IMG/VR virus record: IMGVR_UViG_3300037261_000033
Coordinates: 1-64,000 of that record
Source of the DNA: a virus
Length of the DNA stretch: 64,000 bases
Reading direction: 5' to 3' (one strand)
This document shows positions 17,326 to 24,648 of the stretch, in pieces. The stretch's first letter is position 1, and each line of letters begins with the position of its first letter. Under the pieces are notes generated by a model. The model had not been told where the DNA came from. It ran no database searches and was given only the letters and a program-made list of their open reading frames with translations. A program made the position numbers and the translations under genes.

Positions 17326-17787
17326 TCACGTCATTGCGTCTGATAAAAATTCCACCGTGCATCTGAACTGATCCCATCCGTCCGCCTGAATCCCGACGTA
17401 ACCCGGAACGGCTCGGTTGAACCGGAGAGTCTCGCCCGCAAGCACCACGGTCTGCCGTCCGAAGATTCTCTCCATCTCGTCGCTCATTTTCATTGCCGGG
17501 AGTGAACCCGTTTCCGCTGGACAGAATATTTGCAACCATACAACCCCAGTAACTCTGCGCGCCCTTGCATCAGCGCTAGTATCAATGCTCGTAGCGACCC
17601 TTATGCTCAACCTTCCCCACGCTTTATCCGTAGGCTGCTTCGCCCCCGTCGTCGCCCAAGCTTGATTCTCTGCTACGACCGGGTAAGCGGCTTGATTCCA
17701 TCCGCCCGTTGGCGGAGTACCGGAAACGAACGCCGCGCCGAACCGCGCATATATCGCCGCCTGAACTGTAGCGAGTGACGCGCTCAT
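17326..17787 (-). CDS. U: tail terminator protein
   Basis: A 153-residue protein that I assign to the phage tail terminator-like group (DUF4128/lambda gpU role). The N-terminal helix 'ATVQAAIYARFGAAF' is followed by 'WGRLSIRVATSIDTSADARARRVTGVVWLQIFCPAETG' and 'MSDEMERIFGRQTV', and the end includes a beta strand 'WDQFRCTVEFLSD'. Terminators stop tube polymerisation and join the tail to the head connector. It overlaps the upstream connector gene by ATGA. Confidence 0.75.
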   Translation of the reverse strand: MSASLATVQAAIYARFGAAFVSGTPPTGGWNQAAYPVVAENQAWATTGAKQPTDKAWGRLSIRVATSIDTSADARARRVTGVVWLQIFCPAETGSLPAMKMSDEMERIFGRQTVVLAGETLRFNRAVPGYVGIQADGWDQFRCTVEFLSDAMT

Positions 17788-18149
17788 TTCCGAAGCCCTA
17801 AAATATAAACCGCTTTCCCCGGCACCGGCATTACGTCAATGATGTTCCACTTCACTCCGTCGATTGTTAACCAATCGGCTTCGTCGATTCCCGATGGAAC
17901 GTCCGTGCCTTTGATTACAAACTGCGCATCGAACTGTGATGCCTGCGCTGTTTGAAGTTGCTTCGCGCGGTAGAAAATTCCCTCGACGCTCGCGGTTGTC
18001 CCCGTTGTCGTAGTAGTAACATCCGTAGCCCAATTGAAAGCGTTTACATTCGCAGTGTGCAGGATCGCGGTTGTCTTGGCGTTTCCCGCTAAGTCAAAAG
18101 CTAGCGCTGTCACGTCCGCTGAGAGTCCGGCGATATCGAGCGCCACCAT
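17784..18149 (-). CDS. head closure / neck protein candidate
   Basis: 121 residues. The sequence 'FDAQFVIKGTDVPSGIDEADWLTIDGVKWNIIDVMPVPGKAVYILGLRK' has the beta-barrel pattern of head-closure proteins (lambda FII/HK97-type), which form the ring between connector and terminator. Family identification is by pattern and position between adaptor and terminator, not by a strong motif. Confidence 0.6.
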   Translation of the reverse strand: MVALDIAGLSADVTALAFDLAGNAKTTAILHTANVNAFNWATDVTTTTTGTTASVEGIFYRAKQLQTAQASQFDAQFVIKGTDVPSGIDEADWLTIDGVKWNIIDVMPVPGKAVYILGLRK

Positions 18150-18153
18150 TGTC

Positions 18154-18729
18154 TTATGCTCTCGATGTCGGAATGAACCGTGTCCCTCTTCCGGTTGTGA
18201 CCGCTCCGAATGGCATCAACAAAAGGTAAACAACGTCGGGGATTATCTGACGCGCGTCCGCCGGGTCAAATGTTACCTGCACAGCGTTTTGTCCAACGCC
18301 AAATGATTTGATTCCTTTTCCCGGCGCATCCGCCGTCCTGTCGGATTTCAAAAGTAAAATCGCTAGTTCGCACGTCGCATCTTTGATTCCCTTTGGAACG
18401 CTCGCGTTGTCGTAAAATTCAGCACCCATTTGGTACGGGTAAAATCCATACGAAAACCCGAACCCAAACCCCACTACCGGGCGCGTAGATTTGATGACAT
18501 AGTTCCTCGGCCATCCGAGTGCCTGAGTGGTTGTCAATAGCTGGCCGTTCCACGTAGTGCATGCCTCGATGACGCGAGTTGCCATCATTAACGCCGTATC
18601 TTTGTCGCCTGCACTCGCGTTCGTCCAATCCGTGCTGAAAAGTCGAGCGGCGGCGTAGTCATCTCCCTCAGAAGCGTCCGCATAGGAATTGGATGTGCTC
18701 ATGCCGCTGCCATCTTCCAATGTCAACAT
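18154..18729 (-). CDS. head-tail connector adaptor (DnaT_2-like)
   Basis: 191 residues with the conserved start 'NSYADASEGDDYAAARLFSTDWTNASAGDKDTALMMATRVIEAC' and 'QALGWPRNYV'. This is the pattern of proteins often labelled 'DnaT-like ssDNA-binding' in databases but located in phage head-tail connector operons as gp6/gp15-type adaptors. The remainder (DATCELAILLLKSDR, 'IIPDVVYLLLMPFG') is typical of the family. It ends a few bases before the head-closure candidate. Confidence 0.75.
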   Translation of the reverse strand: MLTLEDGSGMSTSNSYADASEGDDYAAARLFSTDWTNASAGDKDTALMMATRVIEACTTWNGQLLTTTQALGWPRNYVIKSTRPVVGFGFGFSYGFYPYQMGAEFYDNASVPKGIKDATCELAILLLKSDRTADAPGKGIKSFGVGQNAVQVTFDPADARQIIPDVVYLLLMPFGAVTTGRGTRFIPTSRA

Positions 18730-18739
18730 AGCGTTATAT

Positions 18740-19057
18740 CTAACTCACTTTCATCATTGCATCAACGATTAAGCGTTCATTCGTGCCGTAGTTTATAGTT
18801 AATGTAAAATTGTAAACTCCGACGACTGGAATCTCTCCGTCGAGAATTTGCCATGCTATAACTCCGTTCGCAGCGTCTAAAACCGCGTCGGGCAATGTGA
18901 GGTTCCGGGAAATTCCCGGAGTACTTTCCGACGGTCGTTTAACAGCGAGATGTATTTGTGTAACGGATGCGAGCGGTATCGGCCCGGATGACAGAGTGAT
19001 CTCAACCGGGAAACCGAACATCCCGTGTCTAAATACTCCAATTTGTGAGACTGTCAT
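18740..19057 (-). CDS. BppU-type Ig-like virion protein
   Basis: 105 residues of beta-sandwich character. 'VTQIHLAVKRPSESTPGISRNLTLPDAVLDAANGVIAWQILDGEIPVVGVYNFTLTINYG' follows the pattern of the N-terminal domain of phage baseplate upper proteins (BppU_N-like), used to attach appendages to the virion. It overlaps the stop of the giant repeat protein gene by four bases, so the two are translationally coupled and may form one appendage. Confidence 0.65.
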   Translation of the reverse strand: MTVSQIGVFRHGMFGFPVEITLSSGPIPLASVTQIHLAVKRPSESTPGISRNLTLPDAVLDAANGVIAWQILDGEIPVVGVYNFTLTINYGTNERLIVDAMMKVS

Positions 19058-22000
19058 GGCCGTGGTTTCCCCGTCACTTTAACTCGCGTTGCGGCGTTCA
19101 ATACCTGTAACGATTTGTTCGCCGCGTCCAGTAAAATCGAAGATTTATTCGCCGCGTCTAGCGTCACTTTAACTCGCGTTTCGGCGTTCAACGCCTGCAA
19201 CGATTTTGTTGCCGCGTCTAGCGTGAACGCAATCGGCAAATCACTTTCTCTATAGAATCTGGTAACGATTGACGTATCTGAGGCGCTTCCTCTTTCTGTT
19301 ATCACTGCTGACCACAACGCCACTGTTGTTACGGTATCTGTAGCCGACGTCGCTTCTGAAAGCGTGCCGCCTCTTAGTATTCCAGTAGCGAGAACGTCCG
19401 CCGAGGTTCCCGCCTCCGTAATACTTGCGTTGAAGGTAATGCTGGCGTTTACCGAGTCGGACGCGCTAGCGGCTTCCGCGATAGCGGCAACCTCATTAGT
19501 CGTTTCAGAAAGCGTGTCCTGAGCGTTGGCAACCTCTGTGATCTCAGCCGCAAACAGAGCGCTCGTCGAAACATTATCGGTCGCACTTAGCGCCTCTCCT
19601 ATTGCAGCCGCGAAGAGAGCAGTAGCGGACATAGAGTCCGTCGCAGTCTCCGCTTCTGCAATCGCTGCTACGAGGAGTCTGGAAGCGCTTAGATTGTCCG
19701 TGGTCGTAGCAATCTCGTTGATAGTTACGGGGAGCAGCAGGCCCGCCGTCCGAGTGTCCGTCGCTCCTGTCGATTCGGATATTACAACTGGAAGTATTGT
19801 GCCAGCCGCCGTGGTATTTGCTGCGGATGCGGCCTCGGACATCGAAACCGGCAAGAGTGTTCCTGCCGTCAGGTTGTCTGCGGCTGAGCCTATTTCCGAG
19901 ATTGAAACCGGAAGGAGCGTTCCGGCAGTAGGCGTATCCGACGCGTTGGATGCTTCCGCCATCGTAACAGGCAGAATAGTAACCGCTGTAGGTGTATCAG
20001 TAGCACCGACAGACTCAACAACGACAACCGCCCAAATCACTGTTGCATCTGGCGCGTCCGTTGCATTGACAGTCTCGGTAAGCGTTACTGGCAATATCGT
20101 TCCAGCGCTTGGCGAATCAGTCGCCGTGGCCGTTTCAATAAGAGCTACGGGGAAGAGTATCGAAGCTGTTGGAGTATCCGTTAAATTGACCGATTCCGAC
20201 ATACTAACTAGAAGAATAGTTGCGGCAGTGGAAACGTCTGTTGCCGCGCCGGTCTCGGATATATTGGCGACAAATGTTGCTGTCGCGCTAGACGTGTCGG
20301 CGGCACTGGTCGCTTCCGTGAAGCTGACCGCTTCGGTGTCAATTTCTGATGGAGTATCTTGAGCGTTGGCAACTTCGGCAATAGCGCCTATAAAAAGAGC
20401 AGTTGTCGAAATGTTCTCGGTCGCGTTCGCTGACTCAATGATCGCAGATGCAAGCAGTGCCGTGGCCGAAGGGGTATCAGTGGCCGACCCCGCTTCCGAC
20501 ACAGCAACCGACAAAAGCGTCCCCGCCGTAGGGCTGTCGGTCGCGCTGGCAGTTTCGGCGAGAGATACCGGCAACACAGTTGCGGCGCTTGGAACGTCAA
20601 TCGCGCTGGCTGATTCTGTTATTGAGACTGGAAGAATAGTTGCGGCGGCAGGAACGTCCTGACCGGCCCCGGCCTCGGAAACGCTGACAGGGAATATGAT
20701 TGTAGCGCTCGCTGAATCGACCGCGCTACCCGCTTCCATGATACTCACTGCTTCAACGGCAACCTCAGATGGCGTATCCTGAGTATTAGCACCCTCGCCA
20801 ATGGCAACCGCAAATAAGGCGGTTGTAGAAACATTATCGGTAACGGCAGCGGCCTCGATTATTGCGGCTGCGAACAAGACGATATTGGACGGAGAATCGG
20901 TTGCGCTTCCAATCTCGGATATGGCAACCGGGAATAAGGTTCCCGCAGTTGGCGTGTCCGAAGCTACGCCTGATTCCGCGATTGAAACCGGGAGTACCGT
21001 CGCGGCACTTAGCGTATCTAATGCACTGGCCGCTTCTGATATGGCAACTGACAGAAGCGTTGTTGCGCTAGGAGTATCCGTTGCGGAGCCGGTCTCAGAT
21101 ATGCTGACGTTAAACGTAGCCGCCGCGCTTGGTGAGTCTAATGCGCTCGCAGTTTCCGCTATAACAGCGGTTTCAATAGCGACCTCAGACGGTATATCTA
21201 AAGCGTTGGCAGCTTCGACGACGGTAGGCGTCCAAATTGCTGTGGCGTTAAGTGTATCAGTCGCCACGCCTGTCTCGGACATGGTAACAGATGCAAAATA
21301 GGTCACCGATGGACTGTCTGTTGCGGTTACCGCTTCCGAGATCGCCGTCGGTGTGAGAATCCCCGCTGATGGCGTGTCCGTTGGAGAACCAACCTCGGTG
21401 ATAGTCACCGGCGAGAGGAATGTTGCAGACGGAGTATCTACCGCCGTAACGGATTCTATAACAGCAACCGTAGCTAAATATGTCACTGCCGGAGAGTCCG
21501 TGGCCGTAGCCGCTTCGGTGAGAGCGGCTAACTGAATTACGGTTGCGGTTGGCGTGTCCGTTGCCGTAGCGGATTCGACGAGAGCGACCACTGCAATGAA
21601 TGTCGCAGCGGGTGTATCACTCGCCGTAGCAGTCTCGACCGTGGCGACTACGGCTAGGTAGATTTCGGACGGGTTATCCGTTGCGCTCGCTATCTCGGCG
21701 ATAGCAGCAGATGCAAGGATTGTCGCGGATGTACTGTCAACGGCGCTCGCGGATTCTGATATTGTAGCAAACTGGACGGTTCCCGCTGATAGAATCTCGA
21801 TGGCTGTTGCAGCTTCGGTTATTGCAACTAGCGCGAGGTAGGTCGCAGAAGACGTATCAGTGGCCGTAGCGGCCTCGGCTACGGCGACCACCGCGAGATA
21901 AGTATTGGACGGAGTATCCGCCGCCGTGCCAGCTTCGGTGATAACTACTAGAGCAAGAAATGTCGAACTTAGTGTGTCAGTGGCCGCACCTGCCTCGGCG

Positions 22001-22392
22001 ATAGCAACTAACGCTAAGAATGTTGCGCTCGGCGTATCAGTCGCGCTAGCAGCTCCCGTGGTGATGGCTGCAAATAGAGCGGTAGTAGACGGGGAATCTG
22101 TCGCGCTCCCAGCCTCCGAGATGATAACCGCTGCGAGAACTGTCGCGCTCGGTAAGTCGGCGGCTGCCCCCGCCTCAGTAATAGTCCCGACATAAATCGC
22201 GGTTGTGGATGGACTATCCGCAGCCGCGCCCGACTCGATTAACAGAGACGGAGAAAAATCCGCCAACAACCTCGGCTTAACTATCTGTTGAGCTAGCGGC
22301 GCAACATCGCTAAGCATTTCCGGCCCGATGCCGGTAATGCCGCCAGTCGTGCGGCTACTTTGGCCGGGGATGCCGCCGACCAGCGAGGGCAT
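19054..22392 (-). CDS. giant 20-residue-repeat virion protein
   Basis: 1112 residues: a 50-residue non-repetitive head (PSLVGGIPGQSSRTTGGI...), exactly fifty consecutive 20-residue units, and a 62-residue tail. Consensus unit: I-S/T-E-A-x-S-A-T-D-T-P-S-A-T-x-L-x-x-V-A. Glu at unit position 3 and Asp (or Glu) at position 9 are almost invariant. There is no Cys or Lys and almost no Arg in the array, so it is strongly acidic. No unit is shortened or lengthened. A regular beta-solenoid or extended fibre is the likely shape, which is inferred. It is flanked by connector genes on one side and small virion proteins on the other, so a head, neck or whisker-type appendage is plausible. No enzymatic motif is visible. 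Confidence 0.75.
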   Translation of the reverse strand: MPSLVGGIPGQSSRTTGGITGIGPEMLSDVAPLAQQIVKPRLLADFSPSLLIESGAAADSPSTTAIYVGTITEAGAAADLPSATVLAAVIISEAGSATDSPSTTALFAAITTGAASATDTPSATFLALVAIAEAGAATDTLSSTFLALVVITEAGTAADTPSNTYLAVVAVAEAATATDTSSATYLALVAITEAATAIEILSAGTVQFATISESASAVDSTSATILASAAIAEIASATDNPSEIYLAVVATVETATASDTPAATFIAVVALVESATATDTPTATVIQLAALTEAATATDSPAVTYLATVAVIESVTAVDTPSATFLSPVTITEVGSPTDTPSAGILTPTAISEAVTATDSPSVTYFASVTMSETGVATDTLNATAIWTPTVVEAANALDIPSEVAIETAVIAETASALDSPSAAATFNVSISETGSATDTPSATTLLSVAISEAASALDTLSAATVLPVSIAESGVASDTPTAGTLFPVAISEIGSATDSPSNIVLFAAAIIEAAAVTDNVSTTALFAVAIGEGANTQDTPSEVAVEAVSIMEAGSAVDSASATIIFPVSVSEAGAGQDVPAAATILPVSITESASAIDVPSAATVLPVSLAETASATDSPTAGTLLSVAVSEAGSATDTPSATALLASAIIESANATENISTTALFIGAIAEVANAQDTPSEIDTEAVSFTEATSAADTSSATATFVANISETGAATDVSTAATILLVSMSESVNLTDTPTASILFPVALIETATATDSPSAGTILPVTLTETVNATDAPDATVIWAVVVVESVGATDTPTAVTILPVTMAEASNASDTPTAGTLLPVSISEIGSAADNLTAGTLLPVSMSEAASAANTTAAGTILPVVISESTGATDTRTAGLLLPVTINEIATTTDNLSASRLLVAAIAEAETATDSMSATALFAAAIGEALSATDNVSTSALFAAEITEVANAQDTLSETTNEVAAIAEAASASDSVNASITFNASITEAGTSADVLATGILRGGTLSEATSATDTVTTVALWSAVITERGSASDTSIVTRFYRESDLPIAFTLDAATKSLQALNAETRVKVTLDAANKSSILLDAANKSLQVLNAATRVKVTGKPRP
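19073..19240 (-). repeat. 90-bp direct repeat in the C-terminal coding part
   Basis: The segments beginning GTCACTTTAACTCGCGTT at 19073 and 19163 on the plus strand repeat each other with a 90-bp period. They encode two imperfect 30-residue repeats (LNAxTRVKVT / LDAAxKS...). This repeat is different in length and composition from the 60-bp array it follows; it is basic rather than acidic. Confidence 0.7.
19243..22242 (-). repeat. array of fifty 60-bp (20-codon) tandem repeats
   Basis: Residues 51-1050 of the repeat protein divide into fifty 20-residue units without any insertion or deletion, 3000 bp in all. Units differ at many codons and are not near-identical copies, so the array is old and kept in register by selection. 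A longer cycle of seven units (420 bp) is visible within units 22-33 and again in units 43-47. Confidence 0.9.
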
Positions 22393-22845
22393 TTAATCCT
22401 CCCAGACCGCGTAGTAACGGAACAAAGAAGGAGCTACCGCAACAAGATTCGCGATACAGATTTCTCCGATTGCAACGCCATTACCGACAATGAGCGGGTC
22501 ATCCGCAGGCCATGTCCAGATAAAGCCAGCGCCAATCGCGGCAGGCAGAACTATCTGCCGAAAGAAGTTTGCTGGAATCACCGGCACAGTTCCCCACGAT
22601 GAGACCAGCAGTGTTCCTGATGCCGGAGCGAGCGGATGTTTCGCTTGTCCAGCGATAGTGGTGCCGGGCGTAACAGAAATAGTCGTGGCTCTCGCTAATC
22701 CGAGGAGCGTCGATGTGGCGGCGATGAGCGTTACGCCCAACTCGCGCAACGCGCAGCGTTCAGTCGCAGGCGCGCGAATCGCGACGAGCGGCGCACCCGC
22801 GCTGGCAGTGACGAGCGTAGAAATATTGCCTGCTTCGAACCTCAT
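22393..22845 (-). CDS. small beta-rich virion protein
   Basis: 150 residues, Ala/Val/Gly-rich and almost entirely beta-predicted ('GAPLVAIRAPATERCALRELGVTLIAAT', 'ASGTLLVSSWGTVPVIPANFF', 'VAIGEICIANLVAVAPSLFRYYAVWED'). It starts nine bases after the stop of the upstream gene and abuts the giant repeat protein. Similar single-domain jelly-roll-like proteins decorate capsids or necks in many siphophages. I do not recognise the exact family. Confidence 0.6.
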   Translation of the reverse strand: MRFEAGNISTLVTASAGAPLVAIRAPATERCALRELGVTLIAATSTLLGLARATTISVTPGTTIAGQAKHPLAPASGTLLVSSWGTVPVIPANFFRQIVLPAAIGAGFIWTWPADDPLIVGNGVAIGEICIANLVAVAPSLFRYYAVWED

Positions 22846-22853
22846 GGCTTGGC

Positions 22854-23450
22854 TTACAGCGATGTGGAATACGAAACTTGGAGCGTATCGCCTGCGGCTA
22901 CTATTTTATCGCCGCCCGTGAACAATCCCACCGACCATAGCTTGCCGTTCACGTCCGCAATCGTGGAAACTGCTCCCGTTCCAAAGATGATAAATACGCC
23001 TTTGACCGTACCGCCAGTGGTGATGATCGGAAAACTTAGCGCGGCTGAAAGCGCCTTTGCGCCCGCAGCAGCGGCACTCCATACGCAGGTTTTGCGAGGC
23101 GTGGTGTAAAGCGGGAAGTTAGTGGAGCTTCCGGCTTCCTTCCATCCGTTTGTGCCGTTGATCTGTGCGGCTGTGTCACCGACTGCGACAGCCGTGTAAC
23201 CTACCGAGCTAATAAGGCCCATGAACGGGCCGACCACGGCCACGTTTGCTCCAAGGGCGCAGTCCAACATGAGATTCTTACCCTCGGTGCAAACTATGTT
23301 GTCAATTGTGTCTTCCCATTTCAGGTTTCCATCCTTATCGATGCAACGGAAATGGTAGTGTCCTTTCGCCTTGCAAATTTCGTCGAGCCGTGAGCCTCGA
23401 AGGACTACTGCACCAGTGGATTCTTGAGCGGCTGCGTTTTCAGTCTTCAT
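22854..23450 (-). CDS. virion structural protein, decoration/tail-fibre type
   Basis: 198 residues. The stretch 'RCIDKDGNLKWEDTIDNIVCTEGKNLMLDCAL ... GPFMGLISS' follows a pattern recurrent in phage structural proteins ('DG.lkW.d...NlV...GkN.lLd..l...... lGLi'). The C-terminal half is beta-rich ('KLWSVGLFTGGDKIVAAGDTLQVSYS'). Members are annotated as minor capsid or tail-associated. It lies at the start of the block leading to the repeat protein. Confidence 0.65.
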   Translation of the reverse strand: MKTENAAAQESTGAVVLRGSRLDEICKAKGHYHFRCIDKDGNLKWEDTIDNIVCTEGKNLMLDCALGANVAVVGPFMGLISSVGYTAVAVGDTAAQINGTNGWKEAGSSTNFPLYTTPRKTCVWSAAAAGAKALSAALSFPIITTGGTVKGVFIIFGTGAVSTIADVNGKLWSVGLFTGGDKIVAAGDTLQVSYSTSL

Positions 23451-23536
23451 AATGTTTTGTTCGGTTTGTCTTTGGGCGTCGGCGATGCTTTAATTGAAGT
23501 TTTAGTAGCGTTTACTGTTTTGGCAAAGTTGCGATT

Positions 23537-23719
23537 TTACCGTCGCGCGTTCTTTTTCTTCGGCGGCGCTTCCTTCACGGATGGTTGAACCGCGCCCGCT
23601 GCTGGCGTTTCCTTTTTCACACCTGCGGCATGTTTCGCAGCCGCTTCCTCACGCCGGTTATGCTCCGCGATCTGTTCCGGTGAATACGTGATCGCGTCCT
23701 GTGGATTCTGGTTAGCCAT
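23537..23719 (-). CDS. small charged protein
   Basis: 60 residues with a good ribosome site (AAGGAGATAAATC) before ATG 23719. The C-terminal half is Lys/Pro/Ala-rich (SVKEAPPKKKNARR). No family recognised. It lies in the capsid block after a terminator. Low complexity and charge suggest a disordered head-internal or assembly accessory protein, which is inferred. The following 86 bases to the next gene hold no clear signal beyond an A/T-rich stretch. Confidence 0.55.
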   Translation of the reverse strand: MANQNPQDAITYSPEQIAEHNRREEAAAKHAAGVKKETPAAGAVQPSVKEAPPKKKNARR

Positions 23720-23750
23720 GATGATTTATCTCCTTTGGTTGGTTAGTTAG

Positions 23751-23801
23751 AAAAAACACGCCCGCGCTGCTCACTTTCAACGGTGAAACGTGCGCGGGCG
23801 T
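23751..23801 (-). terminator. rho-independent terminator
   Basis: On the minus strand a perfect 10-bp stem (ACGCCCGCGC / GCGCGGGCGT) is followed by GTTTTTT. It lies just after the 130-residue charged-protein gene, and so would end or attenuate the scaffold-capsid transcript before the downstream virion genes. Confidence 0.8.
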
Positions 23802-23824
23802 AAATTTGTGTTCCCTCTGTGCGG

Positions 23825-24217
23825 TTAAGCCTTTTTCTTGCGGCCCTTCTTTTGCTTTTCCGGCGCGGCGACTGGCAACAGCGGATCGACTTCCGCCGTG
23901 CTTGCAGCGCTGTGCGGGTCAAAAGGAGCCGGGCCTTCGCGCTTCAAGAGTTCTGCGGACTGTCCCGCCTTTCCCTGATGCACGTCGTCCGTGGCGTCTG
24001 TGTCCGCGTGCGACTCTTCGTGCTCTCTCTGCCTGTCAGCCTTGTCCTTGAGAGTCCGCTTCGCGGCGGCGAACTGTTTTATAGCTTCCGCGTCCGATAC
24101 CGTTTTCAACTCTTCGGCGGTGAGCGGGACTTCGTCCGGCACGGTAATTACGCGACGCTGCTCGGCGATGCCGTACGGCGTGACGTGCTGCTTAACTGTC
24201 AAGACTCTTTGCGGCAT
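23825..24217 (-). CDS. charged virion-block protein
   Basis: 130 residues. The N-terminal part looks folded ('RVLTVKQHVTPYGIAEQRRVITVPDEVPLTAEELKTVSD'). The rest is a Lys/Glu/Asp/Ala-rich helical and disordered tail ending KQKKGRKKKA. Its place directly after the capsid gene and another charged protein suggests a head-associated role. No family recognised. Confidence 0.55.
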   Translation of the reverse strand: MPQRVLTVKQHVTPYGIAEQRRVITVPDEVPLTAEELKTVSDAEAIKQFAAAKRTLKDKADRQREHEESHADTDATDDVHQGKAGQSAELLKREGPAPFDPHSAASTAEVDPLLPVAAPEKQKKGRKKKA

Positions 24218-24222
24218 GTGGC

Positions 24223-24528
24223 CTACGCTTCCTTCTTTTTTGGTTCTGCCGCTTCCTCGCCGCCCGTCATCCCTTTCGGATTTTTCTTCGCCGTCAGTGA
24301 AGACTGCGCGCCCTTGTGTTCCTTGCCTTTCGCGTTGTCGAGCGCCGCTTCATCCGCGTCTCCGACGTGCCCGCCATCCGTTTCGGCGATGTTCGTAATC
24401 GCGGCCACGTTCTCCTTCACCTTCTCTTCTTTCCGGGTCTTTACGCGTTCAACTGACTTGAATTGCGACTTCGCTTCACCCGCCTGTTCGCTCTTACTGG
24501 GAGCGTCCTTTTCAGAATCTTTAGCCAT
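24223..24528 (-). CDS. charged low-complexity protein after the capsid gene
   Basis: 101 residues dominated by Lys, Glu, Ala and Asp (MAKDSEKDAPSKSEQAGEAK...), predicted largely disordered or helical, with no cysteine or tryptophan. It begins with an AGGGAATAACTCATT leader before ATG 24528 and follows the major capsid protein. A head-internal or assembly role is possible, and no family is recognised. Confidence 0.55.
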   Translation of the reverse strand: MAKDSEKDAPSKSEQAGEAKSQFKSVERVKTRKEEKVKENVAAITNIAETDGGHVGDADEAALDNAKGKEHKGAQSSLTAKKNPKGMTGGEEAAEPKKKEA

Positions 24529-24588
24529 AATGAGTTATTCCCTCCGTTTTGATTTGTTTACCGCAAACTGATCATTGGTTTCCCTCTC

Positions 24589-24633
24589 ACCGTTACGCTC
24601 TACTTATTTCGTAGAATGTTCAAGCGTAACGGT
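24589..24633 (-). other. long hairpin downstream of the major capsid gene
   Basis: Two perfect 11-base arms (ACCGTTACGCT / AGCGTAACGGT) enclose a 23-base loop that itself contains a CTAC/GTAG pairing. It begins about 16 bases after the capsid stop codon. There is no U tract on either strand, so an mRNA 3'-end stabiliser or processing site fits better than a terminator. Confidence 0.5.
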
Positions 24634-24648
24634 AAAGGAATTTTCGGT

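Noticed and set aside
19526-21535. Several long plus-strand frames opposite the repeat array (up to 278 codons)
   Set aside because: They arise because the repeated units leave the antisense frame open. Their translations merely mirror the repeats, have no ribosome sites, and the minus frame is continuous over 3.3 kb.
19243-22242. CRISPR array
   Set aside because: The 60-bp units are in-frame coding repeats without constant repeats and unique spacers, and no cas genes occur.
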